From contig CM033405.1 in NCBI GenBank assembly GCA_019426215.1, forward strand, positions 1,961,001-2,025,000: a DNA stretch of 64,000 nucleotides, read 5' to 3'. A program made the translations under genes and the position numbers. Every line of letters begins with the position of its first letter. The first letter of the stretch is position 1. Under the pieces are notes generated by a model. The model was not told where the DNA came from. It did no database searches and saw only the letters and a list, made by a program, of their open reading frames with translations. The DNA comes from Buddleja alternifolia (Eukaryota; Streptophyta; Magnoliopsida; Lamiales; Scrophulariaceae). Positions 48,499-58,786 of this stretch are shown here, in pieces.

Positions 48499-49124
48499 CA
48501 ATGTAACTACTCATCGTTGGGAAATGATGATATCCTTTTTCCTTTTCTAGTGAAGGCATTGTAAAAAGTAAAGGATTTTATAATGGCTTCCCAAGTTTGG
48601 AATAATAATATTGATGTGCCAGTATAACTAACATGGGTAATTTAGTAGAATAGTAGTAAATGGAAAAATGAATTTAGGGATATTATGAAATTAATTTAAT
48701 ATAATACATTATCAATATTTATTAAGTGGGTCGGTTGAAAAAGCTTTAGTTCATAGCCCATATGAATACTACAAATACCAAGAAATAGGTATTAATTATT
48801 CATAATCGAATCACACCACAAAAATCACAATTATTGCTCTCCAAAGAAAAGCTCTGGCCTGAGTCAGGTTGGACCTTAACGTTCCGTACGCTCTTCCCGA
48901 CACACTTTTCTGGAGATTCCCAACTTTGACCTTGAGGCTTCGACCCTCCGTTTGTTTGCTAGGGAAAGTAATCTAAATTGAGAATTCGATTGCATGTCAT
49001 TAGATTAATGTGTTTGGTAAGATTGTTTTAATTTTGGGAAAGGAGTCAGATTCCCCAAAAGAGGAATCCTGCACCCCAAAACAAGGAATTTAAAACCATA
49101 ACTATGAGTACCAAATTATAGTTA

Positions 49125-49560
49125 GGGTGAGTTTGGTGGAGCTATTGCAAAATAGATTATGAAATAATTGATTTTGATATAATTAATTATGAAATAATTG
49201 ATTTTCTGAAAAGTGATTGTGCGTTTGGGTTCAACTTTTCACAATTGATTCTGAAAATACATATTCTAATAAAATTCCAAAACTAACCTTTTGTATTCCC
49301 AAAAAGTTAAAGGAACTGTAATAATATTATTGGGCTGGAAGTGAAGAATATTTTAATGAAATTGGGGCAGAAATGGCATTGCATTATATCAAATTAGTGG
49401 TGGGATAAAAGCTAGGAATTCTAGCATTAGGTTGAACGCACTTTTTAGCGTTTGTAGAGCCCAAACGTGAATCTGACTTGGGTTGCCAAACGCACCACAA
49501 CCCGCGGTCAGAGTTCAAAACACAATTTTTTGCGGTTTAAAAGCTGGGCCAAACGGACAC
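49125..49560. mobile_element. Tourist-like MITE, copy-B specific
   Basis: A 436-bp element flanked by TTA (49122-49124 and 49561-49563). Ends GGGTGAGTTTGGTGGAGC and GCTGGGCCAAACGGACAC are inverted. Copy A has the uninterrupted site ATTATAGTTAATATATT at about 43018-43034. Confidence 0.85.
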
Positions 49561-49845
49561 TTAATATATTAAAAAAAATATTAACTTTTTAAATTTAAAC
49601 GCTTTACAAACTTGGGTGGCACAATGTATACAAATAACTTAATTGAAAATGAAACGATTTAAATGAAAGTTGTCAAATGTGAATATCGTTTCTTGCGAGA
49701 TGTGCATGAACTAAACATATCGATTTTGTAGACACAATCAAACACTATTATAAAATCAGATAACTGGAAATTTGATTACCAGATATCTGATTGTCAATAT
49801 GAATTACATTCACTGCCAAACAAATGGAGCCTGAGACTATATATA

Positions 49846-50279
49846 TACTACAACAAAAAGTAATATTAGTGACAAAATTAGAAGTGACAATGTTAAAATT
49901 GTCATTAGATATATATAATGAGTGACAATAATTTTTGCTTTGTCACAAAAAGAATTTTTAGTGACAAGAGTTTTTTTAAAGTTGTCACTATTGACAATCA
50001 GTGACACATATATAGTAACAACACAAATAGAGTGACAATTATAATTGTTGTCACTAAGTTATCACTAAAAGTGTGTCACTAATTGTCAATAGTGACAAAA
50101 AATTCCTTGTCACTATGTATCAAGAGTGACAAATTCTATACAAATCTTGTTACCATTACACATGTAAAACTTATTCTTGTGACAAAACAAAAAATCTTGT
50201 CACTAAAAAATTATAATTAGTGTCAATTTTTATATTATCACTTGACATTTTGTCATTAATGTATTATTTTTTTCTAGTG
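49846..50279. mobile_element. CACTA-like non-autonomous element, copy-B specific
   Basis: A 434-bp element with ends TACTACAACAAAAAGTAATA and TATTATTTTTTTCTAGTG (the first C of CACTA is T here) and a 3-bp ATA duplication. Inverted ends reach about 40 bp inward (TTAGTGACAAAATTAGAAGT facing CACTTGACATTTTGTCATTA). The interior is full of GTGACA / TGTCAC repeats. Absent from the corresponding place in copy A (near 43310). Confidence 0.85.
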
Positions 50280-51819
50280 ATATATATATATTTACACCAT
50301 ACTTAACAAGTATGGAAGCATTGGAAGCATTTGAATACTGTTTCGTCGTAAATAATTTAGCTTTTTCTTTAAAAAAAAATTTGGGCTGAATCATGGAGAC
50401 AACACTAAAAGTTTTAATTCCTCCAGCAGCTTGAGTCCTTTAAGCTCAATCCAAATTCCTTGTAACATATTCGTGTAATATAATACTGAATTTTTTTTTT
50501 TTTTTGATCAATACATAATACTGAATAATTCAACATTTATAGCATCAACTTTGCAATAATCAATGTTTACTTGCTATGCAATTCATTAGTGTGTAATACT
50601 GAATAATTCAACATTGTAAATAATGAGGATGATCAAATTTCAAAGTTGCTTGTTGTGTACATGATTGAATTATTGCAATATGAAGAGTATAGTTATGCAG
50701 CTGACATCTCACATCTTACGTTAGATTGGCAAAATGAATAATTGGGAAGTTGACTTCTAAGGTTTTTGTAGAAACGTCGTACTCTGTAGCCACGATAACA
50801 TTTTTGGATATTAGGTATCTGATTCAGCGAAAATACACGAATTAAAGAAGAAAATCTTACCATGAGAGGCGGTTAGGGCTTTTAAAGAGGAATATTATTC
50901 AATAATCAAAAACATCGTCTTGCAAAGATGAAAATAACAATACTTAAAGGGAAAAATAAGGAAACCTGAAAATAATACGAAAATTACGAAAATACTTCCT
51001 GAAACGAATAAAACGCAAATTTGAGGCCTTAAAAGATCTCAGATGGCTAAAATCGTGAAACAGCATTGCATGTCGTTTCGTTATGACCATCCGAATTTTG
51101 TGTCATTCCAACCCAGTAGAATTTTTTTCTGTGTTTTCGCCTACATTAGTATCCCTTTTTCTGCTTTTTCATTTGAATTCTCCAATGTATCAACCTAATG
51201 AACCACCAAAATAACTTAGCGCTTAGAAACACATGGAACAAAACACTTAAATTAGATTATGTTAGTCAGTTCTTTAGCAAATGTGCTTCAGGTTCAGGAT
51301 AATTCACCCTAAATTCTGATCAAAGCAAATTTGTGCCTCTTGTACTACAATTTACAATAACACTAATAGTAAGTTGTGAATGCAATTCTGTGTAGAAGTA
51401 ATTGCGGCATATTTACAATCCGGCAAAATCTGAGCTCACGTAATAATTAAGTTTTGGAGATCTGATAGTATAGAAGTAATAAGGAACACTTGACTCATGA
51501 CATGCTAGATGAGCTATATCAGATCTAACAATATCGGAGAAATCTTAGGTAACATTTGAGATTCCCTTTTTTTTCGGAATATCCATGCATCATAGGGAGG
51601 CATTAGCAGAGCAAAACCCTCAAATTCCGTTTCACTCATCTCACGTTGTGTAAGCTCTTCACTCATCCACTATACTCACCGTCGGTGCCAATCACCACTG
51701 ACCACCACCTCATGTTTGCCACTTTCGATCGCCGCTCATATCACTTTTTAGGTAAAAAATAAAAATACCCATTTTTATTTTAAAGGAAAAAAGAAGGTCA
51801 ATCTTTGTTCTTAAAAATT

Positions 51820-52350
51820 TAGGGCTGTTCAAAAAAATCGAAAATTCGGTTAACCGACCTAACCGGATCGAAAGCTGAAAATTCAGTTCGAACCGAAAAT
51901 TTCGGATCGGTTTTTTGTTTTTTTTAGGGTTCGGTTAACCGAACCGGACCGAATTTTTTTTTAATATATGTTATATTAATATTTTATTATTTATGTTATA
52001 TTAAATCTGAATATGTTAAGTTGTTAACAGCAAAAAAAGGGGTCAGTGAGTATATGGTCTTCCAAATTTGAAATGTAATCCTCAAATCTGAAACTCCATC
52101 TTCATTCCAATTCTGAAATCCCCAAATCTCTGCCGCCGCTGTCAGTGAGTACCTCTTCCAACACCGCCGCCGCCGAAACTTTTTTTTGTGAGCTCCTTTA
52201 TATTACTACCTATTTGTTTGACCCGAACCGAAAAAGTTCGGTTATAACCGAACCAAACCGAATTTTTTCGGTTCGATTTTCAGTTTGTATTTTCGGCAAA
52301 TCAAATTTTCTGTTTGGTTTTGGACCAAACCGAACCTATAAACAGCCCTA
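51820..52350. mobile_element. hAT-like MITE (AACCGAACCG interior)
   Basis: Ends TAGGGCTGTTCAAAAAAATC and CCTATAAACAGCCCTA are inverted over the first 10 or so bases, then both arms continue into GGTTCGGTTAACCGAACC-like sequence. No clear 8-bp duplication is present. The first about 65 bp also occur at the right edge of copy A (44774-44838), where the duplication breakpoint cuts the element. Confidence 0.72.
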
Positions 52351-52597
52351 CTAGAGTTGACATTAAAACTTTCTTATCAAGTATTGAAATAGACCTACAT
52401 AAATATCTCTTTCTCCGTAGTCCTTATAATCTATCATAATTACAAAGAGGTCACTTCTCTCTCTATATATAATAAGTACTATAAATCGAAAGAGTGTGCT
52501 ATAACAAAGGGTATAACAGTCATTACCACAAAAATTACGGAGTTAGTATTTTTCAACTGCAGGAAAGCGGCATGGGAGAGTCTGCATAATTTGGAAA

Positions 52598-52717
52598 ATT
52601 CTATGCCACATCGATACCAATGGTTCCGGTATGGCATACACCATTGGAATACCCCCTATTGGGGGATCCAATGGTGTATGCCACACCGGGACCATTGGTA
52701 CCGGCGTGGCATAGAAT
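52598..52717. repeat. 120-bp near-perfect inverted repeat (hairpin)
   Basis: Two arms of about 55 bp: ATTCTATGCCACATCGATAC and CAATGGTTCCGGTATGGCAT on the left pair with the right arm ending GGTACCGGCGTGGCATAGAAT. The short centre is CCCCCTATTGGGGG. Only a handful of mismatches occur in the arms. Confidence 0.9.
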
Positions 52718-52879
52718 GACCCATGTTAAACGGAGGGTCTTATTTGCCATTTTTTAATATAAGGGTGTTTTGTGCAAATTTGCATAATACAAGGGCATTT
52801 TATGCAATTTACCATTATTTAAAAGAAAAAAAATAATCTTAGTTTGTAGAATTACTTGCGTTTAATTTTTCAAAACTAA

Positions 52880-53478
52880 GGGCCCGATTGGATGGACGTC
52901 TATTTCCAATTTCTCATTTTTCATAGATAAAGTAAGAGAAATTATTTTTAAGGAAATAGAGATATGAAAGAGGAAGTGTGTTTGGATGAGTTTTTTTGAT
53001 AGAAAAAAGTGTAATGATTAAGTGTGATGTGATATATTTTTTTTGTAAGAAAAAATCTTTTTTTGTGGGAAATTGGTATGGATGAGTTTTGTTTTTGTAA
53101 GAATATTTAACATATTTAAGCTAAATTCATCGATTAAGGCTTCCAGAAATATGCAAAGTGAATCTTATTTCGTAGCTTATATCATTTCAAAGAAAGATAT
53201 GTGATTATTTTGATGATTATATCAAGATATTGGCGGATAAAGAACTTTTAATTATTGGGTGAACGGTCTAATCATGAATAGTAAAATTCTGACTTTTTGA
53301 CAAAAAATTGAGAGAAATGTCTATTTTTCAAAGAAGTTTGAGATTTTTTTCTGAGAAATTATGTGTAGTATTTCTTTGGGATTTTTTTGGGAGATATCAA
53401 ATATATGAATTTTTGATGAAAAAAATCTCTGAGAAATCGAGAAATGGGAAACAGCATCCCATCCAACCAATCGGGGCC
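52880..53478. mobile_element. Tourist/PIF-Harbinger-like MITE
   Basis: A 599-bp element flanked by TAA (52877-52879 and 53479-53481). Ends GGGCCCGATTGGATGGACG and CATCCAACCAATCGGGGCC are inverted. The interior is AT-rich with GAGAAAT/ATTTCTC-type inverted segments. It ends about 160 bp before the SURF1 start codon, so it borders or enters the SURF1 promoter. Confidence 0.83.
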
Positions 53479-53638
53479 TAATATTTTCATTTTTCAAGGT
53501 CCCTGATCTCCCTTAAACCCTTCCTCCATCAAAAACTTAAAACCCCACAAAAAGAAAAAGGGGGTAATTGTAAATTTGTAATACATCATCTAAAACAACG
53601 ACGCCGTTTCGGATGTCAGCTTCTCCATTTCCAAAGCC

Positions 53639-56600
53639 ATGGCAGCAGCTTCCATCTCCCGAACGGTAGCAAAGGATCTCCGGTGGAAATTGAAAGTGGG
53701 CCCCAAAATCCACCCCAAGTGGACCCCACAAACAGCCCCATTTTCCACTTCTGCCCCCGCCGTCTCCACTGCATCGCAACCTCAAGGTGCTAATAAATCT
53801 GTATATGTATTCATTTTTTGCATTTTCAAGTATTTTTAACCTTTTTGCGCTTGTGGGTTTTATAGGAATAATATAAGGTTGTGTTTGGATCGATGTATTT
53901 GGATTTGAGGAATGAATTTGGACGAAGTATTTGAAATGATTTTAAATTGGAGTCATTTGAAATCCACTATAATGATTGATACGGAGTAACATAAATTGAG
54001 TTCCAAAGGATTACAAATCCTTTGTAACGTGAAATCATCCAAACAAACTCAATGAACTTGTTTATGAATGAGGAATTAATTTGGACGAAGGATTTGAAAT
54101 GACTCCATTGAAGTCATTTGAAATCCTCCATATTGATTAACGGAGTAACATAAATTGAGTTCCAAGGGATTACAAATCCTTTGTAACGTGAAATCGTCCA
54201 AATAAACTCAATGAATTTATTTATGAATGTGAAATCCGTGGCTTTCAAATCCTCCAATCCGAACACACCCTAAGTGATATTGAATGGAATTATTTGTTTT
54301 CAATTTATTACTTTGATAATGAGGAAATTTGATTTTACTGATTTTATTTATGCTTTTCAGAGGAAAGGGGTAGAAGGTCAACATGGTCAAAGCTGTTGCT
54401 TTTCATACCAGGAGCCATCACTTTTGGCCTTGGCACCTGGCAAATCTTCAGAAGACAAGAAAAGGTTGGTTACTTATTTTTTCTGTATTTTTGATGTATC
54501 AGTATTGTATTTGGATATAATTTTAATTGAATTATTATTAGGGCTGAAAGATGAATCGATACTCGACTTGAGATCATCGTTCGATAAAAGCGCGTTTGAG
54601 CTCGGTTCGTTAACTTATCAAACCAAGCTTAAACATCCTTTTGTGTGTTCCATAAGTTTGAAGCTCGGTTCGAGCTCGACTCAATTAATAAGAAAAGATA
54701 AAATATGCAAAAAGATCAAGCTACTCGACCTCGACTCGTGTTCGGATCGCATGAAGCTTGTTTGAGCTCCGCTTGATTAACAATCATACCAAGCTCAAAT
54801 TCTGAAGCTTGATAATAATTCAAACAAGCTTGAACGACAACTTGTTTGACTCGACGAAACGGCTTGATTATAACTAAATTAATCTACTTGATTCTTTCTA
54901 AACTTAGCTAAATAATTGGCTGTAACAATCTGATATAGAAGGTTACTGCATGTAAAGTTTCTCGATGATCACCCGACGTGGTTGGGCCAAGTGGTAGTGA
55001 ATCCTACTTGTAGTGGGCTTCTCTCTGTAAAGCTTTCAACGTTTCGCGATAATCTGTCAGTCTTGAAATAATTCTCATTATAGGCTTGTTCAAACAACGA
55101 TATAATCTTAACTGTGCGTGGCATTATTTTATTCAGTTGAGATAAATGCATTGAATTTCATAATGAACGGAATTTTTTAAGAAATAGAAATCAGTAGATG
55201 TTGTTAGATGGGCTTAGTTCGGAGTTGAAATTTAAATTCGTTTTTGTTTGTTTATACAGATAAAGATGCTCGAGTATCGTCAGAGTAGACTGGAAATTGA
55301 ACCTCTTAAGGGCAATGAGCTTTTGCCGTCCAGTGGCAACTTGGACTCCTTGGAGTATAGGAGAGTAAAATTCAAAGGAGTTTTTGATGACAAGAAGTCA
55401 ATTTATGTAGGCCCGCGTTCAAGGAGCATTTCTGGAGTCACTGAAAATGGATATTATCTCATAACTCCTCTTATTCCAGTCCCTGGTGATCCTGAGAGGT
55501 ACTATTCTTGTTTCAATTTTCTCCCGACGAGATAATATATATTCACTATGTATACTACTTCATAACTTCTTTTTACTTTTAGAGAGGGTTTTGAATAAAC
55601 TTATTATTTGAAGAGTGGGTTGCGTCTGGACTTCTTTTGCGATGAACATGGACAACTCGTAATCTATAAATTTTTCGATCATGTGCTGTATGTTGATTAA
55701 GTGTCCTTGTCGGTCATTGCATCTAAGATATCTGAATTCAGATGACTGTTGATTCTGCTTATTATATTTAGGGGTGTTCATCGGTCGGTTTTTTAACCGA
55801 ACCGAAATTTCGGACCGAAAACCGAACCGAACAGTGTCGGTTCGGTTCGGTTAAAACCGAAACATAAAAAAAAAATTTTTTTTTTTTTTACTTTTGGTTT
55901 GGCTATTGTTGTTCACTTTTTCTTTGGAATGTATACATTTATATATTTATAATTATGTTTAGCACGTCCAACTAAAATTGACATAATGAAATTTACAAGT
56001 GAACCGGTTCGGTTTGATTTTTCGGTATAAATAAATAAATAAATTAGATATAAATAAATAATTGAAATTTAATTATGACTAATTTTAATTCATTTTCTTT
56101 ATTTTCCTATAAGTTGTCACTAGGAAACACATTTTTTTTATAATTTTTTATCTATATTATACTATATAAAAAAATAAAAAAATAAAAAAAATAATTATTT
56201 TTTCTTTTCGGTTTTTCGGTTAACCGACCGAACCGAACCTCTAAACCGAAAACCGAAATTTGCAAAAAAAAACCCGAAAACTGAACCGAAATTTTCGGTC
56301 CGGACCGAAATTTCGGTTCTCGGTCGGTTTGGTCGGTTCGGTTGATTCGTGAACACCCCTAATTATATTGGCGTTCACGAGTTTCACTCACTTTCTCATC
56401 CTTCGAAAAGGAAAATGGTCCATTCCTGATATATGAAGCATTAAATGATATAAAAATTCCGAAAATCATCGCTTTGGAGAAATGCAGCCAATGTATTATG
56501 CACTCAACTTGTTTCACCTATCATTGTTTCTAAAAAAATTGTGACGTTCATAGAAATCTGAACTTTTACCATTGTGATAAGGAATAAAGATTCCGGAATG

Positions 56601-58719
56601 CAGTAAGTATTAATCGTATATTATCATCAATTGTTTCTTGAGCATATAGTTAAATTCTTGCAGTGCACAGTCACCTATATTAGTCAACAGAGGATGGGTC
56701 CCACGGAGTTGGAGAGACAAGGCATTACATTCTTCCGAAGACGACAAAGAACCGTCAAGTAACTCACCCACCAATGCTCAAGAGAGTGAAAAAATTTCAT
56801 GGTGGCGCTTTTGGTCTAAGAAGCCAGTTCTTGAGGTTGTAATTCTTGTTCTTCTTGTTCTTGTTCTTGTTCTTGTTCTTCTTATTATTATTTTTCAAAT
56901 ATTAAAGAATGATTTCTATGTGAATTTACGTGACATTATGTTGAACCCGATAGGAGCACCATGAAGCTATCACCCCTGTAGAAGTCATTGGAGTAATACG
57001 TGATAGTGAGAAACCAAGCATATTTGTTCCAGCAAATGATCCTAATAACTCTCAGTGGTTTTATGTTGATGTTCCTGCACTTGCTCGTGCTTGCGAGTTA
57101 CCAAAGGAAACAGTCTATATTGAAGATATCAATGACAATATCAATCCAAGCAACCCTTACCCCATTCCAAAGGACGCTAATACGCTCATTCGTAGTTCAG
57201 TAATGCCACAGGACCATCTCAACTATACAATGACATGGTATTTTGTCGTTCCACAGCTTCCATTTTATGTTTGACTGTATATTCATGTTTGCCTTCTCAT
57301 GAGCTTGATTAGACCTTTCTTTTCTTTTTTCCCAAAAAGTTTGGGAAGGCTAAATCTTCAAATACATGTCTGACAAAGTTTTCATTGTCTGTCAATTTAT
57401 TCTTGTCAACTTGTTCCGTGTGTAGATCCTTGTTTATGACATTTGTTTCGTAAACGTAGTTTTTAACTTTGTAGAATCATTGGCAGAAAATTTTAGATTC
57501 AAAATTGCCAAATAACCATGAAGTCACCGTCTCGTTCGATTGTAGGACATAATTCGGCAATTATGTGGTGGAGTTTAGTCTTCCATGATTTCGTGGTGTC
57601 GTTATAGTTTAAAGATGTAATGATGATTGTAGTGGCTTTATTCAGTTGAAAGTTCTTGTTGGAATATGTTCGTGATTATTGTGGATGCTCCCAAATCAGA
57701 GTAATTTGAATCAGGTTGTTTATTCATTGTACATTGTGGAGATGCTATGTGATATTCATCATACTCCAAATGATTTTCCTCTATAACTTGATGAAGATAC
57801 GGTTTTGTTGGCCATTAGAGGACGACATGTTTTCTATATAACATTTGTGCTAATCTCTCGAGTAGTTCCGGGAAATTCTTTGTAGCGTATTCGCATAACT
57901 GGTATTGTCTATTGCGTGGTATATGTTTCTTAGTTGAATACTTGTATTGATTTGGGTGTAAGGTCCGTCTGACATGGTTTGTGTTAGCAACTTGTTAAGT
58001 GCAAGAAAAGAAAACAACATTTCTTTTCGGGATTTGGTGTTGCAGGGAAGTCTTGCCCTCTCGTCATCTTTCATCAGTTATAAAGAGCCTAATATCTCCT
58101 GTTACTATACCTGTGCTGCCTCTTGCAATTCCTTTTTATAATTTCTCTTGAATTTTAGTGAGGTAAACAAAGAAGCAGCAAGTAAAACCTTTTCACAAGT
58201 TGAAAATAAGCTAAAATTGAGTAGCAAGGTCGGGTCGATGTTGCTCCATTTTCGATCGCTTATTCATTGCTCATGTCGATATCCACTTTGTATTAAGAGA
58301 AAATCACACACAAACCCCCTCACTTATCCTGTATTACCAAAAACCCCCTCACTTATTGGAAATTACATAAAGTCCCCCATATTAAGGCATTTTTTACAAT
58401 TACACCCCCGTGTATTTAAAAATTCTTACAATCTTTTCCTCTATAAACCTTACAAATAGACCCCTTGAGGGGGGTGTTGTTAATTTTCAATAAGTGAGAG
58501 GGTCTGTGTGTGATTTTCCCTTCTATTAATGCTTATTCTCAATGTACCCATGATCATGACAGCCTTCTTTTCTCTTTTTCTCTTTCTGCCTCTAACAGTT
58601 GTACAAATTGGTAAACTGTTTCCCTAACGTAGGTGAATTGATGCAGGTACTCTTTGTCAGGTGCAGTGACATTCATGGCCTTTAAGAGACTAAAGCCAAT
58701 GAAGAACAGCAGGAGATAA
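53639..58719 (+). CDS. SURF1: SURF1-like cytochrome c oxidase assembly factor
   Basis: SURFEIT1 homologue, an inner mitochondrial membrane protein that helps assemble cytochrome c oxidase (complex IV). Exons: 53639-53786, 54361-54464, 55260-55498, 56664-56835, 56954-57237 and 58647-58719, all GT/AG and in phase, giving 339 residues. The N-terminus MAAASISRTVAKDLRWKLKV is basic and Ser-rich, a likely presequence. Transmembrane segment 1 is about residues 59-80 (SKLLLFIPGAITFGLGTWQI), with the family signature GLGTWQ. Then LEYRRVKFKGVFDDKKSIYV, GPRSRSISGVTENGYYLITP, ILVNRGWVPRSW, the VEVIGVIR and NNSQWFYVDVPALA blocks, and MPQDHLNYTMTWY. Transmembrane segment 2 is at the C-terminus (WYSLSGAVTFMAFKRLK, from 316). 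An acidic/Ser insert (HSSEDDKEPSSNSPTNAQES) after VPRSW is typical of plant members. Exon 2 is read in a different frame from the longest open stretch there; the splice phase decides it. Confidence 0.95.
53877..54270. mobile_element. Tourist-like MITE with internal duplication, SURF1 intron 1
   Basis: Flanked by TAA (53874-53876 and 54271-54273). Ends GGTTGTGTTTGGATCGATG and CCAATCCGAACACACCC are inverted. Inside, a segment of about 170 bp is duplicated (TAAATTGAGTTCCAAAGGAT at about 53993 and again at about 54152). Same family as 16540-16742. Confidence 0.8.
54539..54875. mobile_element. hAT-like MITE (AAGCTCGAG family), SURF1 intron 2
   Basis: Starts TAGGGCTGAAAGATGAATCG and ends near GGCTTGATTATAACTA, with AGCTCGGTTCGAGCTCGACT inside. 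It resembles 35336-35675 along most of its length. The 8-bp duplication is not convincing, so the right end is approximate. Confidence 0.68.
55769..56361. mobile_element. hAT-like MITE (TAGGGGTGTTC ends), SURF1 intron 3
   Basis: A 593-bp element flanked by perfect 8-bp duplications ATTATATT (55761-55768 and 56362-56369). Ends TAGGGGTGTTCATCGGTCGG and GATTCGTGAACACCCCTA are inverted. Both arms are rich in AACCGAACCGAAA motifs with an AT-rich centre, so the element could fold into a long hairpin. Confidence 0.9.
58297..58520. mobile_element. Mutator-like MITE, 9-bp TSD, SURF1 intron 5
   Basis: A 224-bp element with flanks TTGTATTAA (58288-58296) and TTCTATTAA (58521-58529), one mismatch in nine. 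Ends GAGAAAATCACACACAAACC and GTCTGTGTGTGATTTTCCC are inverted. Interior AGACCCCTTGAGGGGGGTGT matches the family at 27648-27950. Confidence 0.82.
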
Positions 58720-58786
58720 TACCATATTAATACTTTTCTTCTAAGCCTTTGGCGTTTGCATTTTCTGCTGCAAATTTCGTGCATTT

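Larger units (their letters stand above)
44839..51884. repeat. Tandem duplication unit, copy B (7.0 kb with insertions)
   Basis: Begins at the junction GAAAATTCAGTTCATAGAGC (44831-44850), where the far end of copy A runs straight into intron-1 sequence. Contains CCT exons 2-4 and the same 3' flank as copy A, plus a solo LTR (44937-46267), a Tourist-like MITE (49125-49560), a CACTA-like element (49846-50279) and about 80 bp near 50690-50775 not present in copy A. Ends at AGTTCG (51885). Confidence 0.9.

Noticed and set aside
54274..54765. 163-residue open frame covering SURF1 exon 2 and intron 2
   Set aside because: In this frame the exon gives no SURF1 motif. The frame set by splice phase gives SKLLLFIPGAITFGLGTWQI, which is the family signature.
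55780..56340. AACCGAACCG runs that look telomere- or satellite-like
   Set aside because: They are the arms of a hAT-like element with perfect 8-bp target duplications, and are not TTTAGGG-type telomere repeats.
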